Assembly: GCF_039645995.1 (NCBI RefSeq)
Contig: NZ_CP147920.1
Span: 2,435,022-2,499,021 of the forward strand
Reading direction: 5' to 3'
From: Sulfurimonas sp. HSL3-1
GTDB taxonomy: Bacteria; Campylobacterota; Campylobacteria; Campylobacterales; Sulfurimonadaceae
DNA length: 64,000 bases
In this document: piece after piece, positions 38,330-45,989 of the stretch
How the letters are laid out: each line of letters starts with the position of its first letter
Numbering within the stretch: the stretch's first letter is position 1
The notes under the pieces: generated by a model
Told to the model about the DNA's origin: nothing
Databases searched by the model: none
What the model saw: only the letters and a program-made list of their open reading frames with translations
Made by a program: the position numbers and the translations under genes

Positions 38330-38773
38330 CTACAGCGCCACGACCTCGATCTCATGCCGTTTCAACCAGCGGTAGAGGGCACACCCCATACAGCTGTCAT
38401 CCACCGCTTCGGCCGCCGTCCAGATCGCAAATGCGCCGGCAAACAGTCCGGCGATGTTCGTGTATCCCGCCAGGTCCGTGCCCAGCGTCCCCAGTGTCAC
38501 GCCGAACTTGATCTGGTCGGCAAAACGCTTTTCCGCCGCGTCGGCCCTGCGCTCCCCGAACCGTATCATGTACGTTGCGGCGCGCGCGCTCAGCGCCAGC
38601 GGGCTGATCCATGGCGTCGCATTGAGCAGCACGAAATAATCCAGTGCCAGCAGCAGAAGCCAGACGGTACTGTCCGTTTGCAGGTACATGGTCGCCGCCA
38701 GCGCGACGATAGCTGCCCGCAGCCGGGTCTGGTTGGCGTCGCTGCCGTAACCGGGTGGTGTATTGACTTTCAT
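38330..38773 (-). CDS. DUF4395-like membrane protein, first gene of the sulfate-assimilation operon
   Basis: A 147-residue protein with three or four hydrophobic segments and the LNATPWISPLALSARAATYM segment (about 50-69) that resembles DUF4395. A short CMGCALY motif (about 129-135) provides two close cysteines. The function is unknown; a link to sulfur handling is suggested only by its position at the head of the cys operon. The leader between the promoter at 38898-38926 and the start is about 115 nt. Confidence 0.6.
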   Translation of the reverse strand: MKVNTPPGYGSDANQTRLRAAIVALAATMYLQTDSTVWLLLLALDYFVLLNATPWISPLALSARAATYMIRFGERRADAAEKRFADQIKFGVTLGTLGTDLAGYTNIAGLFAGAFAIWTAAEAVDDSCMGCALYRWLKRHEIEVVAL

Positions 38774-38897
38774 TCCAATCTCCTTTCTGCAGCCGGGAGA
38801 GATTCGCCGCCCTGCTGCCTATTGTTTTTCGGCTTGTCGCCGTGAAACGGACGCCGGTAAAGACGTCGGAATCTTGGTAGCCGTTTGGAATGGAAAA

Positions 38898-38926
38898 ACT
38901 ATAAATGAATATTCATTCAGTGTCAA
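38898..38926 (-). promoter_or_regulatory. sigma-70 promoter of the sulfate-assimilation operon
   Basis: On the minus strand TTGACA (38926-38921) and TATAGT (38903-38898) are 17 nt apart, a near-perfect promoter. The TGAAT-N4-ATTCA site fills the spacer. The surrounding gap 38774-39143 contains no gene. Confidence 0.8.
38906..38919. promoter_or_regulatory. TGAAT-N4-ATTCA operator inside the cys promoter
   Basis: TGAAT-ATTC-ATTCA has perfect arms and lies entirely between the -35 and -10 hexamers, where a bound dimer would block RNA polymerase. It has the same arms and spacing as the sites upstream of hydA and hypB. Confidence 0.75.
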
Positions 38927-39080
38927 GCGCTTTTATTTTTATGGGATTCTACTCTGGGACCCAAAACCGCCAAAAGCCCTGCCGGAAGGGATTGAACGGC
39001 AATATATTTTTCTTGATTTTATACCTTAGTATTCTACTATAGTTACTTATGTATCAGAAGATGAAATATGCAGAATTGGA

Positions 39081-39107
39081 TATATTATATTTATTTTTTA
39101 TAATATA
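39081..39107. terminator. AT-only hairpin after the cytosolic hydrogenase operon
   Basis: TATATTATA (39081-39089) and TATAATATA (39099-39107) form a perfect 9-bp stem of A/T pairs with a T-rich loop, 37 nt past the large-subunit stop on the leftward transcript. Weak as a terminator; it could also be a binding site. Confidence 0.35.
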
Positions 39108-39143
39108 AATATGGATGGATTATTTTATAGTGCCGTCCGGGGG

Positions 39144-40445
39144 TCAGTGCGTCGTGCACACCGAACAGACGTCAAAACTGCGGAAAACGAACGTCGCCTC
39201 GGCGATATCGGCGGCACCGACCATCGCTTTTTGCGCCGGGGCGGGATCGGACATCACGGAACTGCCGAGGTTCCACTGCGTCGGCGTAATAATCCCGTAT
39301 TCGGCGACGATCCCCCGCTCCAGACGCATGCGATGCATCAGCGGTCCGCGCGGGGCCTCGACGATCCCCTCCCCTTCGGCGCTGATGCGTTCAAGGGGCG
39401 CCGGCGGGACATAGGAGGGTTCGGAGAGCTCCAGTTCCGCCAACAGCGTTTTCGCATGCTGTAGCAGCACGGCCGTCTCGTACGCCCTGGCCATCACCCG
39501 TGTGTACACGCTGTCCTTGTAGCGTCGATGCATGTTTTTGATCAGGGCGGTATCGGCCGAGATCGACCGGGCGAGCGGCCCGACTTCATAAAAGTGCTTC
39601 CCGTAGCGGACATTGCGGGCATGACTCGTCTCATCCCGGCAGACTGCCGGTTCCGTCGATACCTGGGAGGGATCAGCTTTCATCGGACGGGTATGTTTCA
39701 GCCGTGCCCGCACCGTAAAGCCGTGTTCTCCCAGAACGACAAACCGGTCGTATGCCATCCCCTTTTTATGCATCTCCGTCGCGATCAGGCCCTTTTCCAG
39801 ACGCCCGAGATCGCTCTGCAGCGGGTTGAATTCCCGGCAGGAGGCAAAGGAGAGCAGCGCATCCAGCCCTACGCCCGCCGTCTCCTTTTCGAAAAAACCG
39901 ATCAGCTCGTCCAGAAGCCCCGCCGCCTGGATCCGCTCCAGGTGTGTCGGGTCGCAGGTGACACCGCCGGGGATCATGTAGGAGCTGTGGGGCCACTGCC
40001 CGGCGAAGAGCGCAAGGATCTTCGTCGCCTGCGCTGCGGCGTAGGCGCCCTTGAGCGGGGCCGGAGAGATGCCTCCGACACCCAATTTTTCCAGTTCGGG
40101 CAGGATGACGAGGTAGAGCCATTTGAAATGGTTCTGGATCATCTCGAGTACCAGCGTCAGCTCCCGGATGCTCCGCGCCTTTCGCGTCAGCTCGACCGGA
40201 TAGCCCGCCTGCGCGTATGCCGCCTCGATCGCCCGGACGGTCGCCATCAGGTGAGCGTGCCCGCAGATGCCGCAGACCCGCGGCGTGATCACCAGGGCAT
40301 CGGTCGCCTTGCGCCCCTCGAGCATGCGCTCCATCCCCCTGAAATGCGGAAAGGCGATCTCCGCCCAGGTGATCTTCTCCCCGCGGGTGTCGAAATAGAG
40401 CGACGCCTCCCCCTCGATGTGTTCAATCAGTGCCTTAGTCATCAT
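39144..40445 (-). CDS. cytosolic group-2-like NiFe hydrogenase large subunit without C-terminal extension (HupV-like)
   Basis: A 433-residue large subunit. NiFe ligands are in RVCGICGHAHL (about 56-66) and DVCSVCTTH (425-433). The chain stops right after that His, so there is nothing for a maturation protease to remove. That is the pattern of H2-sensing hydrogenases (HupV/HoxC). It is shorter than HydB and its small partner has no Tat signal, so the enzyme is cytoplasmic. A role in low-potential electron supply is the alternative. It overlaps the small-subunit gene by 11 nt, downstream of tetR. Confidence 0.85.
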   Translation of the reverse strand: MMTKALIEHIEGEASLYFDTRGEKITWAEIAFPHFRGMERMLEGRKATDALVITPRVCGICGHAHLMATVRAIEAAYAQAGYPVELTRKARSIRELTLVLEMIQNHFKWLYLVILPELEKLGVGGISPAPLKGAYAAAQATKILALFAGQWPHSSYMIPGGVTCDPTHLERIQAAGLLDELIGFFEKETAGVGLDALLSFASCREFNPLQSDLGRLEKGLIATEMHKKGMAYDRFVVLGEHGFTVRARLKHTRPMKADPSQVSTEPAVCRDETSHARNVRYGKHFYEVGPLARSISADTALIKNMHRRYKDSVYTRVMARAYETAVLLQHAKTLLAELELSEPSYVPPAPLERISAEGEGIVEAPRGPLMHRMRLERGIVAEYGIITPTQWNLGSSVMSDPAPAQKAMVGAADIAEATFVFRSFDVCSVCTTH

Positions 40446-41328
40446 CGGTAAGCCGCTCCTCCAGCCGTTTGATTTTGAAGCTTTTGGCGATGCCGGTCAT
40501 CGTCAGGTAGGCGCGCTTGGAGACGCCGACCGGCACCTCTTCGGGAATCGACATGTTCGTCTTCGTTTCAAAAAGGTTGCGGCGCGGGAAATCGGGCTCG
40601 GTACAACCGAAACAGGGCGTGCCGACGCGCATTTTCGAACTGACGCCGTTCCAGAGCGTCCGGTTGCACGAGGCGTGGGTCAACGGCCCGCGGCAGCCGT
40701 GTTCATAGAAGAGGCACCCCTCCTTCCGCCCGAACTGCTCCGCATCCACCTTCCACTCGAAGTATTCGTTACGGAGGCAGCCGTCATGCGCCATGTGGCG
40801 GTAGAGCGCCGTCGGCCTTCCCAGGGCGTCGACGGAAATAGGACGCCCCTCCGCGATGTTCATCAGGGCGAATCCGAGCCATTCGGGGTGCACGGGGCAG
40901 CCGGAGAGATTGATCACTTTGCCGGCTTTTCCGAGCAGGGGGCCGTCGGGATGCTCCCCGGCGTAGGCCAGGCCGCTGTTACGTTCCGGCGCCGCCGCTT
41001 TGAAGATACCGCCGAAGCTGGCGCAGCTGCCCGCCGCGATGACGTGACCGGCTTCCTCGGCATAATACGCCACCAGCCGCTCCAGCGTCACGCCGGCGCG
41101 TTCCATCATCGGATCGAAGGCACCTTCGAAGACAAGGACGTCACATCCGCGTCTGCAGCGCGCAATCTCCTCCAGGTTCTGGGAACAGGGGAGCAGCGGA
41201 TGGTAGAGGATCTCAAAACGCGCCAGCAGCTGCGGCAGATAGGGAAGGTTTAAAAAGGAGTGGGTGTTGCCGTTGCAGGTGACACCCTGAAGCCAGATCA
41301 GCGTCGGTTTAAACAGTCTTGAGCGCAC
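40435..41328 (-). CDS. cytosolic group-2-like NiFe hydrogenase small subunit (HupU-like)
   Basis: A 297-residue small subunit that begins directly with [15 protein letters not shown] (about 10-24) and lacks a signal peptide and membrane anchor. Further cluster ligands are in [32 protein letters not shown] and [10 protein letters not shown]. The start is GTG at 41328, with GGAG about 10 nt upstream, overlapping the tetR gene by 20 nt, so regulator and hydrogenase are translated as a unit. Confidence 0.85.
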   Translation of the reverse strand: MRSRLFKPTLIWLQGVTCNGNTHSFLNLPYLPQLLARFEILYHPLLPCSQNLEEIARCRRGCDVLVFEGAFDPMMERAGVTLERLVAYYAEEAGHVIAAGSCASFGGIFKAAAPERNSGLAYAGEHPDGPLLGKAGKVINLSGCPVHPEWLGFALMNIAEGRPISVDALGRPTALYRHMAHDGCLRNEYFEWKVDAEQFGRKEGCLFYEHGCRGPLTHASCNRTLWNGVSSKMRVGTPCFGCTEPDFPRRNLFETKTNMSIPEEVPVGVSKRAYLTMTGIAKSFKIKRLEERLTDDD

Positions 41329-41902
41329 GGTAGATATTCTCCGCGATGGAGGCCTCGTAGCTGCTCAGCGGTTCGGGCAGAATCTTCTCACCGAAGAGAA
41401 AGACCATCCCCCCGAGGTACCCCATAAAGAGGCCGAAGGCGCTGAAAAAATCCTGGTCGCGGAGTTCGCCCCCGGCAACACCGTCATCAAAGAAGATCAT
41501 CATCTCCGTAATAAAAGGCGAGACGCAGACCATCCCTTCGCACGACTCTCCGAACACCTCGCGGTTGGAGAGGTAGATCCGGAGGAAATACTCGATCATC
41601 TCCGGGCGTTCGGTCGCCATCGTGAAATAGAAGGTAACGATCGCGCTGATCTTATCCTTTGCGCTGCCCGGACCTTCGTTGATCTCGCGGATATGCTTGC
41701 CGAGGTATTCGGAAATATAGAGGATGAGTTCTTTGGCGAGAATATCCTTCGAGCTGAAGTAGTTGTAAAAGTTCCCGACGCTCATGCCGACCTTCGCCGC
41801 GATATCGGGAATGGTCGTGACATAAAAACCCTTCTCCGCAAACAGCTTCAATGCCGTCGAAATGATGTTCTCTTTACGTTCTTCTTTGCTCACGCGCGCC
41901 AC
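41309..41902 (-). CDS. TetR/AcrR-family transcriptional regulator
   Basis: A 197-residue regulator. The TetR helix-turn-helix spans about residues 10-55, including [17 protein letters not shown] and [19 protein letters not shown]. The C-terminal helical ligand-binding part has no recognisable signature and holds only one Cys. GTG at 41902 is chosen because AGAGGG lies 4 nt before it; ATG at 41980 would translate through the operator. It is the first gene of an operon with the HupUV-like hydrogenase, and a near-perfect copy of TGAAT-N4-ATTCA lies 52 nt upstream. It is the obvious candidate to bind all four operators. Confidence 0.85.
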   Translation of the reverse strand: MARVSKEERKENIISTALKLFAEKGFYVTTIPDIAAKVGMSVGNFYNYFSSKDILAKELILYISEYLGKHIREINEGPGSAKDKISAIVTFYFTMATERPEMIEYFLRIYLSNREVFGESCEGMVCVSPFITEMMIFFDDGVAGGELRDQDFFSAFGLFMGYLGGMVFLFGEKILPEPLSSYEASIAENIYRALKTV

Positions 41903-41953
41903 GTCACCCTCTTTAAATAATATTAATCGTTCCCCTAATGGTAGCACAAATAG

Positions 41954-41967
41954 CGAATAGCCATTCA
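41954..41967. promoter_or_regulatory. TGAAT-N4-ATTCA operator (one mismatch) upstream of tetR
   Basis: CGAAT-AGCC-ATTCA differs from the other three copies only in the outermost base of one arm. It lies in the 115-nt gap between tetR and the divergent hisF, consistent with autoregulation. The tetR promoter hexamers themselves are unclear (TTAATG next to the site or TAATAT further down). Confidence 0.65.
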
Positions 41968-42017
41968 CATTAAGATGCATTACCTTATAATTTGATACCT
42001 TTAATGAAAGCGAACCC

Positions 42018-42776
42018 ATGGATTATTTCGCCAAACGTATCATCCCCTGTCTCGACGTCAAGGACGGCCGCGTCGTCAAAGGGGTCAACTTCGTCGGACT
42101 CAAAGATGCGGGCGACCCCGTGGAGATCGCCAAACGCTACAACGAGGAGGGTGCGGACGAACTGACCTTTCTCGACATTACCGCGTCGCACGAAGAGCGC
42201 GATACGATCGTCCATATCGTCGAACAGGTCGCCAAAGAGGTCTTTATCCCGCTGACCGTCGGCGGGGGGATCCGCAAACTCGACGACATCTACAAACTGC
42301 TCAATGTCGGCTGCGACAAGGTGAGCGTCAATTCCGCGGCGGTCAAACGCCCCGACCTCATTAACGAGGGGGCGAAACGGTTCGGGGCGCAGTGCATCGT
42401 CGTCGCCATCGACGTGAAAAAGACGGGCGACCGCTATCACGTCTACCTCAACGGCGGGCGGATTGATACGGGTATCGACGCCGTCGAATGGGCCAAAGAG
42501 GCCGTCGACCGCGGCGCCGGTGAGATCCTGCTCACCTCCATGGATACCGACGGCACCAAGGCCGGTTTCGACATCCCCATCACCGAGCAGATCAGCTCGC
42601 TCGTCAACGTCCCGGTCATCGCCAGCGGCGGGGCGGGCACGATGGGCCACATCAAAGAGGCGTTCGAGCACGGTGCCGACGCGGCACTGGCGGCCAGTAT
42701 CTTCCACTTCAAAGAGATCGACATCATGGAGCTCAAACACTATCTCCGCGACAACAACATCCCGGTCCGGCTCTGA
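42018..42776 (+). CDS. hisF: imidazole glycerol phosphate synthase cyclase subunit
   Basis: A 252-residue TIM-barrel HisF of histidine synthesis. The N-terminal [22 protein letters not shown] (catalytic Asp in CLDV) and DGTKAGFD (second catalytic Asp, about 177) are intact, as is the phosphate loop VIASGGAGT. It starts a tightly packed rightward run hisF-DUF2164-PNP-rlmN-small protein. Confidence 0.96.
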   Translation: MDYFAKRIIPCLDVKDGRVVKGVNFVGLKDAGDPVEIAKRYNEEGADELTFLDITASHEERDTIVHIVEQVAKEVFIPLTVGGGIRKLDDIYKLLNVGCDKVSVNSAAVKRPDLINEGAKRFGAQCIVVAIDVKKTGDRYHVYLNGGRIDTGIDAVEWAKEAVDRGAGEILLTSMDTDGTKAGFDIPITEQISSLVNVPVIASGGAGTMGHIKEAFEHGADAALAASIFHFKEIDIMELKHYLRDNNIPVRL

Positions 42777-42777
42777 G

Positions 42778-43032
42778 ATGTCCGATATCGTCGTATTTTC
42801 GCCCGAAGAGAAGGCGATCCTGATCGAAAAGATCAAAACCTATGTTGCCAAAGAGCTCGACCAGGAGATCGGCGGCTTCGACGCGGAATTCCTCTTGGAC
42901 TTTTTTGCCGAAGAGATAGGGGTTTACTTTTATAACAAGGGTTTGAACGACGGACTGGATGAGATGCGGGTTCGGATCGATACGATCGCCGACGATGTCG
43001 GCTACACCCTTGAAAAAAATTCACATTCATAA
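42778..43032 (+). CDS. DUF2164 family protein
   Basis: An 84-residue soluble protein matching DUF2164, with ELDQEIGGFDAEFLLDFFAEEIG (about 26-48) and an acidic helix-rich composition. The function is unknown. ATG at 42778 follows the hisF stop by 1 nt; an upstream in-frame extension overlaps hisF and is not credible. Confidence 0.8.
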   Translation: MSDIVVFSPEEKAILIEKIKTYVAKELDQEIGGFDAEFLLDFFAEEIGVYFYNKGLNDGLDEMRVRIDTIADDVGYTLEKNSHS

Positions 43033-43046
43033 GGAATGCAATCGCG

Positions 43047-43586
43047 ATGATCATCTGTGCCGGCAATAACGAGACCTTCGACTTCGCGACACCGATGGGC
43101 GTCGGGCTGATCGAGACGACCATGAACATCACCCGCCTCTGCCTCTTCGACAAACCGGAGTTCCTGCTTTTTGTCGGGACGGCCGGCAGCTACGGGGAGA
43201 ATGCGATCTTCGATATCGTCGAATCGAAAACGGCCGCGAATATCGAACTCGCCTTTTTGCAGAACAAAGCCTATACTCCCATCGACAATGTCGTCTCCAC
43301 CAATACGGAGGGGACCAAAGAGATCATCGTCAACTCCAGCAACTATATCACGACCGACGCCGAACTTGCCAAAGGCTTTCTGCGCTTCGGTATCGGCATT
43401 GAAAACATGGAGTTCTTCGCCGTCCTGCGCGTCGCGCAGGAGTTCGGTATCCCCGCGGGCGGCGTCTTCTGCGTCACCAACTACTGCAACCAAGATGCCC
43501 ACGCCGATTTTGTCGCCAACCACGACAGAGCCAAGGCGCTGCTGGGCGAGCATGTCAAGCGACGCATCAAGGAGTTGACGGCATGA
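43047..43586 (+). CDS. purine nucleoside phosphorylase-like protein
   Basis: A 179-residue protein of the PNP/UDP-phosphorylase superfamily, shorter than the usual 230 residues. [11 protein letters not shown] (about 41-51) matches the phosphate/sugar-binding GTAG motif, and [22 protein letters not shown] (about 115-136) matches the Glu-Met-Glu-type ribose-binding helix (here ENMEFF). It probably cleaves a purine nucleoside in salvage; the substrate is not readable. AAGGA precedes the ATG. It overlaps rlmN by ATGA. Confidence 0.75.
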   Translation: MIICAGNNETFDFATPMGVGLIETTMNITRLCLFDKPEFLLFVGTAGSYGENAIFDIVESKTAANIELAFLQNKAYTPIDNVVSTNTEGTKEIIVNSSNYITTDAELAKGFLRFGIGIENMEFFAVLRVAQEFGIPAGGVFCVTNYCNQDAHADFVANHDRAKALLGEHVKRRIKELTA

Positions 43587-44668
43587 ACACACCCAAACCG
43601 ACGATCATGGACCTCACCAAAGAGGAGCTTGCCCAGGCCGTCAAGCCCGCGTTCCGCGCCAAGCAGATCTACGGCTGGATCTACCACAGCTTCGTTGACA
43701 GTTTCGACGAGATGGCCAACATTCCCAAAAGCCTGCGTGAAGAGCTGAACGAGCGCTACATTCTCAACCCGCTTAAAATCCTGCGCAAGGAGGAGGCGGC
43801 CGACGGCACGATCAAGTACCTCTTCGAACTCCCCGACGGCAAAACGGTCGAAACCGTCTGGCTGAAGATGAAAGAGACACAGTACAACGAAGACGGCTCC
43901 GTCGCCCAGGAGGCCAAACACACGGTCTGCGTCTCCACCCAGGTCGGCTGCAAAGTCGGCTGCAGTTTCTGCCTGACGGCCAAGGGGGGCTTCACCCGCG
44001 ACCTCACCCCCGGCGAGATCGTCGCCCAGGTCCTCTCCGTCAAGAAAGACAACGACCATGCGGCGAACCGCCGGGTCAATATCGTATATATGGGCATGGG
44101 GGAACCGCTGGACAACCTCGACAACCTCGCCAAGGCAATTCGCATCCTCAAGGACGAAGACGGTCTCTCCATCTCGGGCAAGCGCCAGACGGTCTCCACA
44201 AGCGGCATCAGCACCCGCATCGACAAACTGGGGCAGATGGACCTTGGTGTGCACATCGCCATCAGCCTCCATGCCGTCGACGACGAGCTGCGCACAGAGC
44301 TTATCCCGATGAACAAGGCGTACAATATCGCCTCCATCATGGATGCCGTGCGCCGATTCCCCATCGACACCCGCAAACGCGTCATGTTCGAATACCTCGT
44401 CATCAAAGGGAAAAACGACGACATCGCCTCGGCGAAGAAACTGATCAAACTGCTGCACGGCATCAAGGCGAAGGTCAACCTGATCTACTTCAACCCCTAC
44501 CCGGGCAGTGACTACCAGCGCCCCGAACGCGAAGACATGGTGAAGTTCCAGCAGTATCTGATCGACCACGGGCAGCTCTGCACCATCCGTGATTCGAAGG
44601 GGATCGACATCAGCGCCGCCTGCGGGCAGCTCAAAGAGAAAACAAACGAAGAGAAGGAAAAAGCATGA
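43583..44668 (+). CDS. rlmN: 23S rRNA / tRNA (adenine C2)-methyltransferase RlmN
   Basis: A 361-residue radical SAM enzyme methylating A2503 of 23S rRNA and A37 of some tRNAs. The cluster motif [15 protein letters not shown] (about 122-136) has the CxxxCxxC pattern, and the second catalytic Cys lies in the C-terminal SAACGQL. It overlaps genes on both sides by ATGA. Confidence 0.95.
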   Translation: MNTPKPTIMDLTKEELAQAVKPAFRAKQIYGWIYHSFVDSFDEMANIPKSLREELNERYILNPLKILRKEEAADGTIKYLFELPDGKTVETVWLKMKETQYNEDGSVAQEAKHTVCVSTQVGCKVGCSFCLTAKGGFTRDLTPGEIVAQVLSVKKDNDHAANRRVNIVYMGMGEPLDNLDNLAKAIRILKDEDGLSISGKRQTVSTSGISTRIDKLGQMDLGVHIAISLHAVDDELRTELIPMNKAYNIASIMDAVRRFPIDTRKRVMFEYLVIKGKNDDIASAKKLIKLLHGIKAKVNLIYFNPYPGSDYQRPEREDMVKFQQYLIDHGQLCTIRDSKGIDISAACGQLKEKTNEEKEKA

Positions 44669-44763
44669 CAGGATTGGATATCGTACAGATCGTTTTTTTG
44701 ATCGGCGTCGTCCTCGTCGGCCTCGGCGGGATCGTCTGGGTCGTCAAGAACGAAAAAAAGTAA
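44665..44763 (+). CDS. 32-residue single-pass membrane microprotein
   Basis: The frame starts with an ATGA overlap with the rlmN stop and runs 32 codons to TAA. Residues 6-27 form one continuous hydrophobic helix ([11 protein letters not shown], then [10 protein letters not shown]) followed by a KNEKK tail. AAGGAAAAAGC upstream offers a ribosome site. Translational coupling and the clean membrane-anchor composition argue for a real small protein; the function is unknown. Confidence 0.55.
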   Translation: MTGLDIVQIVFLIGVVLVGLGGIVWVVKNEKK

Positions 44764-44773
44764 CGCGGCTCGC

Positions 44774-45154
44774 TTAATGGGCGAGTTCGTCGACCGTCCC
44801 ACCCTCCAGTGAAAAACGGCGCGAGACTTCGCGCTCGCTCCCGTCCTCTTCCGTCAGCGTCACCGTCACCGTCCACACTCCCTGCGCCCGTCCGCGAAGG
44901 TATCGGTAGTCATAGACCGAACCGTTTCGGGTCGGCAGCGCCATGGTGTGCTCTCTGTCATCCTGCGGAAACATGTCCGAATGCCAATAGAAAACAACCT
45001 CGCGTTCCCAATCTTTACGGGGTGTTACGAATGTACACTGAATCTTTTCGACACCATCATCGAGCACACTGCAGTGAACCGTGTCCCCCCGTGCCGAAAG
45101 TGTCAAAACCGACCCGACAACCGTCACAAGGCCTATACTGACGATTTTATGCAT
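44774..45154 (-). CDS. secreted protein of unknown function
   Basis: A 126-residue protein with a signal peptide (HKIVSIGLVTVVGSVLTLSARG) and a beta-rich body with two cysteines, HCSVLDDGVEKIQC (about 28-41), which could form a disulfide. Residues 75-110 have alternating aromatic/Val strands (VWTVTVTLTEEDG). ATG at 45154 is preceded by AGGGTG; longer starts lack a signal peptide pattern. I do not recognise the family. It converges on the small protein gene at 44763. Confidence 0.55.
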   Translation of the reverse strand: MHKIVSIGLVTVVGSVLTLSARGDTVHCSVLDDGVEKIQCTFVTPRKDWEREVVFYWHSDMFPQDDREHTMALPTRNGSVYDYRYLRGRAQGVWTVTVTLTEEDGSEREVSRRFSLEGGTVDELAH

Positions 45155-45436
45155 ATTAAACACCCTCATTCTGTTTTTTTTTGCTAAGCAATTATAGCCT
45201 ATCTCAGAAAAAGAGGGGGTACATCTGACAAAGTGCCTAGCGAAAAAAAATTTAAAAAACCCTAGATTTTTTCCTCCCTTTTTGTTACTATTGCACTTAC
45301 AATACATGCAGCAGTATAAGAAATCATGAAATTCATCGATTTTCATGTTTCTTGACAGACTGTATGACGACGGTTCCCCCCAACATGTTTTACCGTCTGT
45401 GGCTGTATTGTAGAATTCCCGCCGGAAAGTAGTACT
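45155..45436. other. intergenic region between divergent genes
   Basis: No gene seen. On the plus strand TTTTAC-17 nt-TAGAAT ends near 45413 and could serve the gene at 45437. A CATGAAA/TTTCATG inverted pair lies at 45325-45347. The region is A/T-rich compared with its neighbours. Confidence 0.4.
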
Positions 45437-45700
45437 ATGAAAGCAATTGGATATCTCGTTCTTATCAACAATGCTTACCCAGATACTATTGCATTCAACA
45501 AAAGAGTAGCGATGGAAGCTGCCAACCGTTTTAATCCGAATGCGATCAACTATATCGAGCGCACCTATACGGAACGCCGTTCAGCTTCTGAGCTGGCGAA
45601 AATGCTCGCCTTCGACAATAATGAGTCTCGCGAAGAGATCCTTGCCCGGGTCCGCCGCGAACTCACCGAGTACTGGGAAGGGAAAAGACTGAGCAGCTAA
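45437..45700 (+). CDS. small conserved-looking cytosolic protein
   Basis: An 87-residue charged, probably helical protein with no membrane segment and no cysteine. The middle (FNPNAINYIERTYTERRSAS) and the C-terminal helix EEILARVRRELTEYWEG look well formed, and codon use matches neighbouring genes. I do not recognise a family. It stands alone between two non-coding regions, so it is probably monocistronic. Function unknown. Confidence 0.6.
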   Translation: MKAIGYLVLINNAYPDTIAFNKRVAMEAANRFNPNAINYIERTYTERRSASELAKMLAFDNNESREEILARVRRELTEYWEGKRLSS

Positions 45701-45989
45701 TGCTCGTCTCCCTTGCACATCCCTTTTTTTCTCTTCACATCCCTTTTAAAACGCCCTTTTTTGTTACTTTATTCACCTATTGTTCAAAGCTGTGAATAAC
45801 TTCAAACAACATCACATTCTTATATTTGATTTTCTTATACTTATTTTTTGCACCTCTTTTACATGTAACAGCACTGTAGCGAAAATGTAATGGCCGTGTA
45901 ATTTCGGCAACCTATACTGCTTTCCATAAAAATCCGGCATCTCCGCTGCAGCGCATCAGTGCAGCGGAGATGCCGCCACGGAGCATACC
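45701..45989. other. intergenic region with DnaA-like boxes and a perfect hairpin
   Basis: No gene seen. It holds two inverted DnaA-like boxes, TTATTCACC (45769-45777) and TTATTCACA read on the minus strand (45791-45799), then an A/T-rich stretch, then the perfect 16-bp hairpin at 45935-45975 directly before the acyltransferase start. Confidence 0.5.
45935..45975 (-). terminator. perfect 16-bp stem-loop before the olsF-like gene
   Basis: CGGCATCTCCGCTGCA (45935-45950) is perfectly complementary to 45960-45975, with a 9-nt loop. On the minus strand it is followed by GATTTTTATGG, so it would work as an intrinsic terminator for leftward (antisense) transcription. On the plus strand it would lie in the mRNA leader 14 nt before the start codon. 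Confidence 0.55.

Noticed and set aside
41903..42019. longer N-terminus for the TetR regulator
   Set aside because: The added residues are not TetR-like, overlap the operator and part of hisF, and GTG at 41902 has a better ribosome site.
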